Of a stretch of 64,000 bases of DNA, positions 34,537 through 45,912 are shown one piece after another. A program made the position numbers and the translations under genes. The stretch covers positions 1-64,000 of the forward strand of contig VJWM01000063.1 of NCBI GenBank assembly GCA_010909165.1, read 5' to 3'. Within the stretch, counting starts at the first letter, position 1. Every line of letters starts with the position of its first letter. Origin of the DNA: Anthoceros angustus. Its lineage: Eukaryota > Streptophyta > Anthocerotopsida > Anthocerotales > Anthocerotaceae. The notes under the pieces are model-generated. The model saw nothing but the letters and a program-made list of their open reading frames with translations. It was not told the origin of the DNA and did not search any database.

Positions 34537-35790
34537 TTATGTATCCGCTGTAGGTGTAGGATTTGAGGAATTATCCAACAAGGAAAAGAATAGACAATTG
34601 ATGTAGAGGTTTCCATCGTTCTCATTTGTTGGATGCAAATCTGTCCTCACAAATAAAGTGGCTGTAAGGAATGCCGGAAGATCAGCCTGCAACGTACAAG
34701 AAGGGTTGAGGTGAATGTGTGTTCCTTTTCTTTCTACAGGTACCGAATCATGAGTTGCTTCACAGAAAGAAGTATGCATAGCCAAAAGAAGTCGCCCGTT
34801 TACCTGGAAGCAAGATGTACCTGGGCAGTGCGGAAAACATGCAGACAACTGTTGCGCTTCATCAACAACAGTTCTCGCTCAAAGCAGGCTTTGAAAAGCT
34901 TCCACTTTGACAGAGCATACTTTGCCTTGGATATTGCCCGGGGGTGGCTTTTAAAAACATCGAATGGAGTTGCAAGGTGTGCCTTCAATGCTCTCCCGAC
35001 CTCGGACTCCTGAAATGCAGATGCCATTGCAGAAAGTATGTGTTTGTAAGGCCTGCTCTTGTCTTCCCAATACTGCGCCTGATCCTTCTTTGAAATAACC
35101 TGACATCACAGGGTGGCCAATTACAGGAAGGCGTGAGGTGAAATTCCATTCACATATATTCAAGGTCCAAGACATGAAGAGACATTCAGAATACTTCACT
35201 TCTTGAAGAAAGTCGGCTAGGCCTTTACGAGGTGGAAGCTTGAACCCCAGTGACTCGAAAAACTCGAGGACTCTTTCCCGGGGCCCACGTATACCACATG
35301 AACCTTGGCTAGGAGGAGAATGTCATCGAAAAGGTCAAACGTTTCTGGGGGTGGCTGCAGGAGACCCATTAGCACAGTTGCATCATGCAGGTGAACGAAG
35401 TTACGCGTGCATTTCACAATTTGGAAGGTTGTGGAGCTGTCCAACCCTGTAGATATCTCGTCCATAAACAAAGTGTTCTTGGGTCCAACCACCATGTCAC
35501 CTGCAAAGACAGCAGCACTAGTCAGATACTCGATGCAAGCAGCCAAAGCAGGATGTTATAAATGCGAGTGCTGCGTTTTCTGAGACCCGGCATGTCGAGG
35601 GAGAAGCCACAGCCAACCTGTCGTCACACGTTTTTTTTGGCCTCCTGAAATCCCCCTGAGCATCTGATCTCCCACAATCGTGTCTGCACAGTGTTCGAGG
35701 CATAATATAGTCTGTAGAAACACTGTGCTTCGTGCCCTCCACAGATGAGGCCTGCATTACACACGTCACATCAAATGGTCAAAAATAACT
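34537..35790 (-). pseudogene. ABCG/PDR transporter fragment (NBD1 second half to first TM segments)
   Basis: Minus-strand pieces in order: [15 protein letters not shown] (35.75 kb), a frameshifted signature region, [20 protein letters not shown] (Walker B, 35.5-35.4 kb), [34 protein letters not shown] (34.9 kb), and [20 protein letters not shown] before the frame runs into non-ABCG sequence. It closely resembles gene A but is a diverged paralog, perhaps the continuation of pseudogene B. Frameshifts at 35.65 kb and 35.28 kb disable it. Confidence 0.8.
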
Positions 35791-35825
35791 TAGCTGACTG
35801 TCGCACTTTTTTTGGACTGCCACAG

Positions 35826-36378
35826 CCTGCAGGATGATCCTTCTTCTTGGTCCACCTGGTTGTGGTTATAAATCGACGCTGCTGATGGCGCTGGCGGGAA
35901 AGCTAAATTCAAGCTTACGTTTAAGGGTGCGACCGCCTCCTTCTCGCAAGCCTGGAGTCAGCGTCCATCAATTTGCCGGTTTTGGACCCAGCTCATCCTC
36001 TCTAATGAACCTGTTTGTGCAATTGTGACCAGAAATTTGGCTTGATCACTTACAACGGCCTGACGCTCAAGGAATTTGTGCCACAAAGCACAGCGTCATA
36101 TATTAGCCAGACTGACAATCACATCGGCGAGCTTACTGTACGAGAGACTCTTGACTTCGCAGCCCGGTGTCAAGGTGTAGGCTATAAACAAGGCATGTGA
36201 CCTGTGGGTCTACCTTGCAGTTTGTTCTTGCTAAGGCACACACATACCTCATCCTGTCTGGGGCCAATTACGCAGAGATGATGGCTGAGCTTGCTAGGAG
36301 GGAGAAGGCACACCAAATTCGTCCTGACCCTCACATTGATGCCTACAAGACGTCAGTGGCGTGATCGAGCCTGGAAGG
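35826..36378 (+). pseudogene. Inverted, scrambled ABCG fragment (Walker A to EPGR)
   Basis: Plus-strand order is [20 protein letters not shown] (Walker A with an inserted Tyr), [33 protein letters not shown], then VSGVIEPGR with a splice donor. In an intact ABCG gene VSG-IKPGR precedes Walker A, so the segments are rearranged. The fragment is also inverted relative to the ABCG pieces on both sides. It is non-functional. Confidence 0.8.
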
Positions 36379-36411
36379 TGAGAGGTTACGGGTTGTCGAC
36401 CATCATTTTCT

Positions 36412-37391
36412 GAATTCCCAGAATATGGAGGTCACATTTCTCCGACGGCAGCAATCTGCAAGCAGATAGGCCTGCAGGCCTGCAGAGCCGGGCTATATGG
36501 ATCACCTGCCAAATCACATCCATGACGCAGAACATGGAATCTTTGTCTAGAGACGCGGGCGGCGAAATTTGAGAGAGCCGCCGCCGGGTACAATTGTGTC
36601 ACACAGATGTCGTGCAGCAGTTTAATTGCACGCCCGTGAACAGGCGTGGGACGCACCATCTTCACCCAGTGACGAGACCGAGGATGGTGGGCCCCGTCAT
36701 GTACATCAACCGGAAGAGAACTATACATACAAGGGACGCAAAGTTTGTCACCTCGACCAGATTCCGCACGAAATTCCACAGCGACGGAAGCGCACGCCTG
36801 CCAACATAAAACTGAGCCAAGACATGCAGGTCCTGGAAGCGGACCTCGACCTTGGGAAGCTCAATTCCGACGCTGCAACGCACAAAACAGTCAAGATATA
36901 TGGCAACAGCATTTGCAAGCACAATCGGTTTGCACATACTAGATGTACGAGTACATAACGCACAAAACAGTCAAGATTCCAACAGCATTTGCAAGCACCA
37001 CTGCCCGGACAATCGGTTTGCACATACATACAGGATATATGGTATGGTATGTACCTGTCAATGCGGCTCTTGAGGGACTGCAGAAGCTTTTCGTTATCCC
37101 CCTCCGACGTGTTGAATGCCTTGGCCAGAAGGCTGGCAGGCTCAATGCTTATGCTGCTGCGGGCCTTCCCCATTGCTGGTGACGTCTAGATACCCGGCAA
37201 GGATCGCGGTGTATGGGGGTAGATGCTTCTCGTGCGTGGCCCAGGTGAGAGCCTCCGGATTCGTGTTCTCACGATGGTCCGTCTGCTGGCTGCTGAGTGG
37301 CCAGAAAAGGAACGCAACCCTTGCCGGCGTCGTCCCACGCGCGGGTGCGTCCCAGCTTCATGTCAAACGGAGGGGCAGTGGATTCCGCCAT
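36412..37391 (-). pseudogene. ABCG pseudogene B, copy 1 (5' exons)
   Basis: Start 37391 (MAESTAPPFDMKLGRTRV). Exon 1 includes EALTWATHEKHLPPY and then LDVTSNGEGPQQHKH followed by a stop. The expected continuation (ASLLAKAFNTSEGDNEKLLQ) is in another frame. Exon 2 (~36.88-36.76 kb) encodes [17 protein letters not shown]. Sequence ends at ~36.41 kb after [11 protein letters not shown], where orientation flips. The same exon-1 lesion is in all three B copies, so it predates the amplification. Confidence 0.8.
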
Positions 37392-39207
37392 CGCCCACCT
37401 TCGAATGACGCTATCAATTCAGCTGCTTAATTCCAGCACTGGTACCTAAAGTGCGCGTCCATACAATACAGAGGAAGGCTGGCACTGGAACTAGAACTGG
37501 TCATGGATGCACAAGAAGATATTTATTGGCCCACACCGTCAAGGGGAGGCAGGCCAGTCTTCTCATCTATTTGCCACTATATATATGTAGATGAAGACTG
37601 TACCTGATCCAACACAGTTACTGCCAGATAGATGACGAGACTACTGTAATAAGTCTAAGGTGCAGGAGGGATTCCAACGAACCGATAGATCCGTGTCGCT
37701 TGGCCCAATGTTGGATACAGATTCTTCAAATTGTTTTGCGGTGCCCGATCGCGACGACCTGGTCTTATTGATCGGCCGCTGAACAAGTACTGGCCATACA
37801 GGCTCGCCTACAGCCGTTTTATCTTTGAGGGAGGCCGCGCTACTACTCGGCATGCCTGGATGTGCTGTCTCCAAAATAGTCCCTTAGACTAGTCCTGTTT
37901 TCAACCCGGATAGGGCTAACGGAATCTCTGCCTGTTAGGGCTCCCAACAGCGGTAGTGTCAGTTATCTCTGTGTATCTGATTAGAACTAGCAGATACTGG
38001 CCTCACGTTGATTGTGCTGGATTGCTTCCGGCATACTGACAGGACCGCCCGGAAGTTGGTTGACTGAGTCCGCGATGTACAATCCTCCGTCACCCGATGT
38101 AATCACCTTTCTGTGCTTCTCCTCGATTAAAGCCAAATTCACTACAGAAACACTTTTGTATCACTCCGAGTTCCATGGATCCATCCTTGTTGTCGGTGTC
38201 AGGGCTCTAGCTGCCCATGCGATCTTGGAAGGCATACAGTAATGGGCCCAAGGTCTGCAGGACCGCACAACAGGACATGGGCGCTGATCGAGACCCCGTG
38301 TAGCTGAAGAAAGGCTCTGCCCTTCTACACGTGACGCACTTGGGCTTCAAAGCACGCAGCCTGCATGTGCGGCACATATAGCGAGGTTGCGCACGCTTGC
38401 AAGTTCGCACGCGCCAAGAATGTATGGCCGCCAACGTCATGCTAATTGGGGTCGGCCTTCCTGTATATGTAGGAGTGTTTGATAGTGGGAGTGTTTAGTG
38501 GTTTTCATCCCAAAGGTATTATTTAGAAATGTTAGATGCTCAATTAATAGGTTTAAGATTGACTTGTCTTGTGTATGTAAATCGGTCAAGTCTACCTAGA
38601 CGCGCTGGCACATAAGACGTCGGGGAGATAGCAGAAAATTGGCATATAACACGTCGCCGATAACTGAGATATCTCACCACCGTCGACGGCTCTAGTAGGC
38701 TGAGATTCAGTCAGCCCCAGCCGGGCTGAGAGAGGACTAGTAGTCAAGGCACTATTCTAGAGACCGCTGCCTGCCGCCCCAGGCAGAGTAATAGCGGCTT
38801 CCCCATTCGAATCAAGCGGCTCAATTCTATGCTCAAGGCGAGGCTGTATGGGCCAGTACTACCTCAGCGGACGAAAGATAGTATCGACTTCAATCACGCC
38901 ATAAAATTGAGGAATTCGACGAATGTGTATCCAATGGGCCCAACAACGTCGATCTATCATGTCGTTGGAATCACTCTTGCACCATCAGACTGTGTTACAC
39001 CGGTTTGGCAAGCGGAAGCTTAAATTTATTCCAACTCAGCGTGTTCATTACAGCTCCCGCCCTTTAAGTTGATCTCCGCGCTGAATTAGTCTACCACTGC
39101 CTACACTTCAACTCTTGCTGGCTGTAGTGACGGTGCTTACTCAAGTCACGCGGCCACCCTAAACGGAAGTCCAGAATTGTAACAGACTGAGTCTTCTCAC
39201 ATACAGT

Positions 39208-39341
39208 CTTCTCATCCATTTGTCACTATCTGCTGCATCGATCAGATACAGTAGTCCTCTCATCCATCTGCCACCATGTGCTGCTAGATGAGATACATTC
39301 TCATCTACCTATATAGTGGGAAATAGATGAAAAGACTGCAG
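39208..39341. repeat. MITE-like foldback in the spacer
   Basis: CAGTCTTCTCATCCATTTGT...CACTAT pairs with a right arm ending ATGAAAAGACTG, about 26 bp with four mismatches. Related shorter foldbacks sit elsewhere in the spacer and in its other two copies. Confidence 0.6.
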
Positions 39342-39625
39342 ATACACATGCTTGTCATGAGAATTGTGCACGCAAGATGCACAGTCCTATCTGTGTCCTC
39401 TCAGCTATCTGCAGTATACCGCAAATACTGCAAATCGCTGAGAGGACCGCCCATTCTGCAGAGAGCTGAGAGGACCGCCCATTCTGCAGACAGCTGAGAG
39501 GACCGCACAACACACGGACTGCAGATTTTATAGCTGAGAGGACCGCAGATACCTTGGACCACAGTCTTCTCGATGAGAAGACGGTGTATCTGTCTGTCAT
39601 GGTGTGGAAGAGTTTGTGCCCCTAG

Positions 39626-39633
39626 TATAAAAG
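39626..39633 (+). promoter_or_regulatory. Candidate TATA box of gene A, copy 1
   Basis: TATAAAAG lies 325 bp upstream of the A1 start codon. It is conserved in the other copies (46129-46136 minus, 52526-52533 plus). Confidence 0.45.
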
Positions 39634-39957
39634 CATAGATGAGCTAACTTTTCAATATCTGTATCCGCAGCGGGAAGCTGAAGCTGGCCTGCCTCCCTTT
39701 CCCTGATAGGAATTTGCAGGACGACAGGTCTGCTTGCCACCCTTGCCGTGAGAGGAATTTGCAGGACGACAGGTCTGCCTGCCTCCTTTTCCTTCTTCTT
39801 GTGCTGCATCCATTGCTAGTTCCCTGGCGAGTTCCGGATCTGTTGCCGGTGCCAGGCTGCAGCACATGTATGCACACGCATTGTAGGCACGCACATTGCA
39901 TCGCATGCTGGGATTATTCAGGCAGCTGAATTGATACTGGTCATTCGAAGGTGGGCG

Positions 39958-42950
39958 ATGGCGGGACCCACTGCCCCTCCATTCGACTTGAAGCTGGGAG
40001 GCACGCGCGTGTGGACGACACTGGCGTGGGCCGCGCCCCTTTCTGGCCACTCCAGCAGCCAGCAGACAGACGAGGAAACGGATCCGGAGGCTCTCACTTG
40101 GGTCGCGCTCGAGAAGCTTCCTCCCTACATCGCCATCCTGGCGGGGTCTCTGGATGTCACCAGCAATGAGGAACACCCGCAGCAGCCTGAGCGTGTGGAT
40201 GTGCGCAAGCTCAGCCGCATGCAGCGCGCCAGGCTTCTGGCCAAGGCCTTCGGCACCTCGGAGCGTGATAACGTAAAGCTTCTGCAGTCCCTCAAGAACC
40301 GCATTGACAGGTACTCACAGTATTTGCAAACCGATTGTGCTGGACATGGTGCAATTCCTTTGTTTTCTACATCTACATACAGTATGTCTGTGCAAACCGA
40401 CTGTGCGGGAAATGATCCTTGCAAATGTTGTTGGAATCTTGACAGTTCTGTGCTTTGCAGAGTCGGGATTGAGCTCCCCAAGGTTGAGGTCCGCTTCCAG
40501 GACCTGCACGTCTCGGCCCAGGTGTATGTTGGCGGGCGTGCGCTTCCGTCGCTGTGGAATTTCGTCTGGAACCTGGTCGAGGTACAATGCCCATTCAAAA
40601 TTGGCGCCTGTGTAAAGGTTTGCATACACTCGTGAGGCCAGTGGTGGGGCCCGCCACTCACACCCAGGTTGCCCGTTACCCTGGTGCCTTCGAATTTACA
40701 TCACATCTATCCATCCATGCGACTCCTCTTCGTCCCGCATCGGATCTGGAGGTCTGATGGTAGGATGTATGGATGGGGTGGTGATCATTCGACCATGGAA
40801 GGGGATGGACAGGCTGCTTGGGTGAGGATGGAGGGCCTCACGTCTGTTCACGGACTTGCATTTAAACTTTCAAACTGGACGGGATCTAGTTGCAATTCAA
40901 TCTGCAAATCTCCGTTGGCGGTTCTCGCAAATTTTGCCGCTGGCAGCTCTCGCAAGTTTCATGTTTTGCTTCATTGTTGTGACGCGGAACGTGATCGATA
41001 TGGCTCCGCCTTGCAGGCCTGCCTAGCTGGTTGCAGATTGCTGCCGTCAGAGAAATGTGACCTCAAATTCTGCACGGCGTCAGTGGGATGATCAAGCCTG
41101 GGAGGTGAGGTGTTACCGATCGTCGATTAGCATTTCCGAATGCTCGCTCCCCCTCTGGCTGAAACATTAACTTTGTGGATTGCCACACATTTTCTTGGGC
41201 TGCAGGATGACCCTTCTTCTTGGTCCACCGGGTTCTGGCAAATCGACGCTGCTGCTGGCGCTAGTGGGAAAGCTAGATTCAAGCTTACGGGTGTGATTTT
41301 TCCCCTGCCCCACTCCTCTTGCTTCGTTTGCAAGCCTAGAGTCAGACTCCATAAATTGCCGGCTTTGGACTCAGCTCAAACTCTCTAATTGCCCTGTTTG
41401 TGCACTTGTGACCAGAAATCTGGCTTGATTACTTACAACGGCCTGACGCTCAAGGAATTTGTACCTCAAAGGACAGCGTTGTATGTTAGCCAGACTGACA
41501 ATCACATCGGCGAGCTTACTGTACGAGAGACTCTTGACTTCGCTGCCCGGTGTCAAGGTGTAGGCTATAAACAAGGTATGTGGACTGTGGGACCTTATCC
41601 CCTTGATTATCCTCGCTAAGGCACACAATCTCATCCTGATCCCAATTATTGCAGCGATGATGGCTGAGCTCGCTAGGAGGAGGAGGAACAGAAAATTCGT
41701 CCTCCTGATTGACGCATATATGAAGGTAGCATGGCTAGTTACGTCCTCTCAGGCATTCACGTGGGGCGTTCTCCACCGTTTCATTACACGATTTGATATA
41801 CTGTGTGTGTATCAGGCGTCAGCTGTGGAGGGCAAGAAGCACAGTGTTTCTACGGATTATATCATGAAGATCCTCGGTCTTGAACACTGTGCAGACACGG
41901 TTGTGGGAGATCAGATGCTCAGGGGATTTCAGGAGGCCAAAAAACGACTAACAACAGGTTTGCTGTGGCTTCTGCCTCGCGAAAGCCGGGTCTGGGAAAA
42001 CGTAGCACTTGCTTACTATCCTGCTTTGGCTGGTTGCATCGAGTATCTGACTAGTGCTGCTCTCTTTGCAGGTGAGATGGTGGTTGGACCCAGGAACACT
42101 TTGTTTATGGACGAGATCTCTACAGGGTTGGACAGCTCCACAACCTTCCAAATCGTAAAATGCACCCGCAACTTCGTTCACCTGCATGATGCAACTGTGC
42201 TAATGGCTCTCCTCCAGCCCCCCCCGGAAACGTTTGACCTTTTCGATGACATTCTCCTCCTAGCTGAGGGTCATGGTATACCTGGGGCCTCGAGAAGGTC
42301 CTCGAGTTTTTGAGTCACTGGGGTTCAAGCTTCCACCTCAAAAGCGTGCAGACTTTCTTCAAGAGTGAAGTATTCTGAATGTCTCTTCATTTTGGACCTT
42401 GAATGAATGGAATTTCACCTCACTCCTTCCTGTAAATGGCCACCCCTGTGATGTCAGGTTACTTCAAAGAAGGATCAGGCGCAGTACTGGGCAGACAAGA
42501 GCAGCCTTACAAATACATACCGGTTTCTGCAATCGCAGCTGCATTTCAGGAGTCCGAGGTTGGAAAGAATTGAAGGCACAACTAACTCCACTGGATGTTT
42601 AAAGCCACCCCTGGCAATGGCCAAGACAAAGTATGCTTTGTCAAAGTGGAAGCTTTTCGAAGCCTGCTTTGAACGAGAACTGTTGTTAATGAAGCGCAAC
42701 AGTTTTCTGTATGTTTTCCGCACTTTGCAGGTACATCATCTTGCTTCCAGTTGGGGAACGTCTTTGGCGATGTATTTGTCAAGCAATTATTCATGATTCG
42801 GTAGACAGAAAATAAACAGGCATTTACTTCTAACCTTTCTTGTATGTGGCAGGTTGGTTTAGTGGCATTCCTGACAGCCACTTTATTTGTGAGGACAGAT
42901 TTGCATCCCACAAATGAGAGCGATGGAAACCTGTACATGAATTGTCTATT
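39958..42950 (+). pseudogene. ABCG/PDR gene A, copy 1 (truncated 5' half)
   Basis: Start [15 protein letters not shown]. It encodes [15 protein letters not shown], the [17 protein letters not shown] exon (40.46-40.58 kb), Walker [15 protein letters not shown] (41.21 kb), [19 protein letters not shown], the ABC signature region (41.93 kb), Walker [15 protein letters not shown] (42.1 kb) and the first TM exon, then turns back on itself at 42950. NBD2 and the remaining membrane segments are missing. Exon 1 has compensating small indels ([14 protein letters not shown] versus [15 protein letters not shown] in copy 3), and the signature exon reads GFQEAKKRL with lost bases. Confidence 0.85.
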
Positions 42951-45912
42951 TATTTTCTGTCTACTGAAATCATGAATAATTGCTTGACAAATACATCGCC
43001 AAGACGTCCCCAACTGGATGCAAGATGATGTACCTGCAAAGTGCGGAAAACATACAGAAAACTGTTGCGCTTCATCAACAACAGTTCTCGTTCAAAGCAG
43101 GCTTTGAAAAGCTTCCACTTTGACATACTTTGTCTTGGCCATTGCCAGGGGTGGCTTTTAGAAACATCCAGTGGAGTTGCAAGTTGTGCCTTCAATTCTT
43201 TCCAACCTGATTCCTGAAATGCAGCTGCGATTGCAGAAACCGGTATGTATTTGTAAGGCCTGCTCTTGTCTGCCCAGTACTGCGCCTGATCCTTCTTTGA
43301 AGTAACCTGACATCACAGGGTGGCCATTTACAGGAAGGAGTGAGGTGAAATTCCATTCACATTCAAGGTCCAAAACATGAAGAGACATTCAGAATACTTC
43401 ACTTCTTGAAGAAAGTCGGCCACGCTTTTACGAGGTGGAAGCTTGAACCCCAGTGACTCAAAAAACTCGAGGACTTTTTCTCGAGGCCCCAGGTATACCA
43501 CGTGACCCTCAGCTAGGAGGAGAATGTCATCGAAAAGGTCAAACGTTTCCGGGGGGGGCTGGAGGAGAGCCATTAGCACAGTTGCATCATGCAGGTGAAC
43601 GAAGTTGCGGGTGCATTTTACGATTTGGAAGGTTGTGGAGCTGTCCAACCCTGTAGAGATCTCGTCCATAAACAAAGTGTTCCTGGGTCCAACCACCATC
43701 TCACCTGCAAAGAGAGCAGCACTAGTCAGATACTCGATGCAACCAGCCAAAGCAGGATAGTAAGTACGAGTGCTACGTTTTCTCAGACCCGGCTTTCGCG
43801 AGGCAGAAGCCACAGCAAACCTGTTGTTAGTCGTTTTTTTTGGCCTCCTGAAATCCCCCTGAGCATCTGATCTCCCACAATCGTGTCTGCACAGTGTTCA
43901 AGACCGAGGATCTTCATGATATAATCCGTAGAAACACTGTGCTTCTTGCCCTCCACAGCTGACGCCTGATACACACAGTATATCAAATCGTGAAACGGTG
44001 TGAATGCCAAAGAACAAATTAATTTTCTGTTCCTCCTCCCTCCTAGCGAGCTCAGCCATCATCGCTGCAATAATTGGGATCAGAAAGGATGAGATTGTGT
44101 GCCTTAGCGAGGATAATCAAGGGGATAAGGTCCCACAGTCCACATACCTTGTTTATAGCCTACACCTTGACACCGGGCAGCGAAGTCAAGAGTCTCTCGT
44201 ACAGTAAGCTCGCCGATGTGATTGTCAGTCTGGCTAACATACAACGCTGTCCTTTGAGGTACAAATTCCTTGAGCGTCAGGCCGTTGTAAGTAATCAAGC
44301 CAGATTTCTGGTCACAAGTGCACAAAACAGGGCAATTAGAGTTTGAGCTGAGTCCAAAGCCGGCAATTTATGGAGTCTGACTCTAGGCTTGCAAACGAAG
44401 CAAGAGGAGTGGGGCAGGGGAAAAATCACACCCGTAAGCTTGAATCTAGCTTTCCCACTAGCGCCAGCAGCAGCGTCGATTTGCCAGAACCCGGTGGACC
44501 AAGAAGAAGGGTCATCCTGCAGCCCAAGAAAATGTGTGGCAATCCACAAAGTTAATGTTTCAGCCAGAGGAGCGAGCATTCAAATGCTAATCGACGATCG
44601 GTAACACCTCACCTCCCAGGCTTGATCATCCCACTGACGCCGTGCAGAATTTGGAGGTCACATTTCTCTGACGGCAGCAATCTGCAACCAGCTAGGCAGG
44701 CCTGCAAGGCGGAGCCATATCGATCACGTTCCGCGTCACAACAATGAAGCAAAACATGAAACTTGCGAGAGCTGCCAGCGGCAAAATTTGCGAGAACCGC
44801 CAACGGAGATTTGCAGATTGAATTGCAACTAGATCCCGTCCAGTTTGAAAGTTTAAAATGCAAGTCCGTGAACAGACGTGAGGCCCTCCATCCTCACCCA
44901 AGCAGCCTGTCCATCCCCTTCCATGGTCGAATGATCAGCCACCCCATCCATACATCCTACCATCAGACCTCCAGATCCGATGCGGGACGAAGAGAGTCGC
45001 ATGGTGGATGGATAGATGTGATGTAAATTGAAGGCACCAGGGTAACGGGCAACCTGGGTGTGAGTGGCGGCCCACCACTGGCCTCACGAGTGTATGCAAA
45101 CCTTTACACAGGCGCCAATTTTGAATGGGCATTGTACCTCGACCAGGTTCCAGACGAAATTCCACAGCGACGGAAGCGCACGCCCGCCAACATACACCTG
45201 GGCCGAGACGTGCAGGTCCTGGAAGCGGACCTCGACCTTGGGAAGCTCAATTCCGACGCTGCAACGCACAAAACAGTCAAGATATATGGCAACAGCATTT
45301 GCAAGCACAATCGGTTTGCACATACTAGATGTAGAGTACATAACGCACAAAACAGTCAAGATTCCAACAACATTTGCAAGGATCATTTCCGCACAGTCGG
45401 TTTGCACAGACATACTGTATGTAGATGTAGAAAACAAAGGAATTGCACCATGTCCAGCACAATCGGTTTGCACATACTAGATGTACGAGTACATAACGCA
45501 CAAAACAGTCAAGATTCCAACAGCATTTGCAAGCACCACTGCCCGGACAATCGGTTTGCATACATACAGGATATATGGTATGGTATGTACCTGTCAATGC
45601 GGTTCTTGAGGACTGCAGAAGCTTACGTTATCACGCTCCGAGGTGCCGAAGGCCTTGGCCAGAAGGCTGGCAGGCTCAATGCTTATGCTGCTGCGGGCCT
45701 TCCCCATTGCTGGTGACATCCAGAGACCCCGCCAGGATGGCGATGTAGGAGGAAGCTTCTCGAGCGCGACCCAAGTGAGAGCCTCCGGATCCGTTTCCTC
45801 GTCTGTCTGCTGGCTGCTGGGTGGCCAGAAAGGGGCGCGGCCCACGCCAGTGTCGTCCACACGCGCGTGCCTCCCAGCTTCAAGTCGAATGGAGGGCAGT
45901 GGGTCCCGCCAT
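42949..45912 (-). pseudogene. ABCG/PDR gene A, copy 2 (inverted, truncated, A/B mosaic)
   Basis: Reverse complement of copy 1. Start at 45912 with a missing base in the CCCC run after the start. A tract at about 45660-45712 in exon 1 and the interval ~45230-45595 (intron 1 and the start of exon 2) carry pseudogene-B sequence, interrupted by an A-type island. Intron 1 is therefore about 335 bp instead of ~150 bp. The exon-1 tract brings in the B-type disrupted frame. The downstream exons keep Walker A (44.48 kb), Walker [14 protein letters not shown] (43.67 kb) and [17 protein letters not shown] (43.42 kb). Confidence 0.85.

Larger units (their letters stand above)
37392..39957. promoter_or_regulatory. 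Divergent B/A spacer, copy 1
   Basis: About 2.57 kb between the B and A starts. It contains a family of foldbacks with CAGTCTTCTCATC arms (near 37.56, 39.21-39.34 and 39.57 kb), a short GCTGAGAGGACCGCCCATTC tandem repeat (39.43-39.52 kb) and TATAAAAG at 39626-39633 facing gene A. Short frames in it lack domains. It is repeated inverted at 45913-48361 and direct at 50288-52853. Confidence 0.65.

Noticed and set aside
38012-38242. Small conserved gene in the spacer (also at 50916-51143 and 47512-47742)
   Set aside because: Conservation is explained by the recent triplication; the diverged copy at 60.5 kb does not keep the frame.
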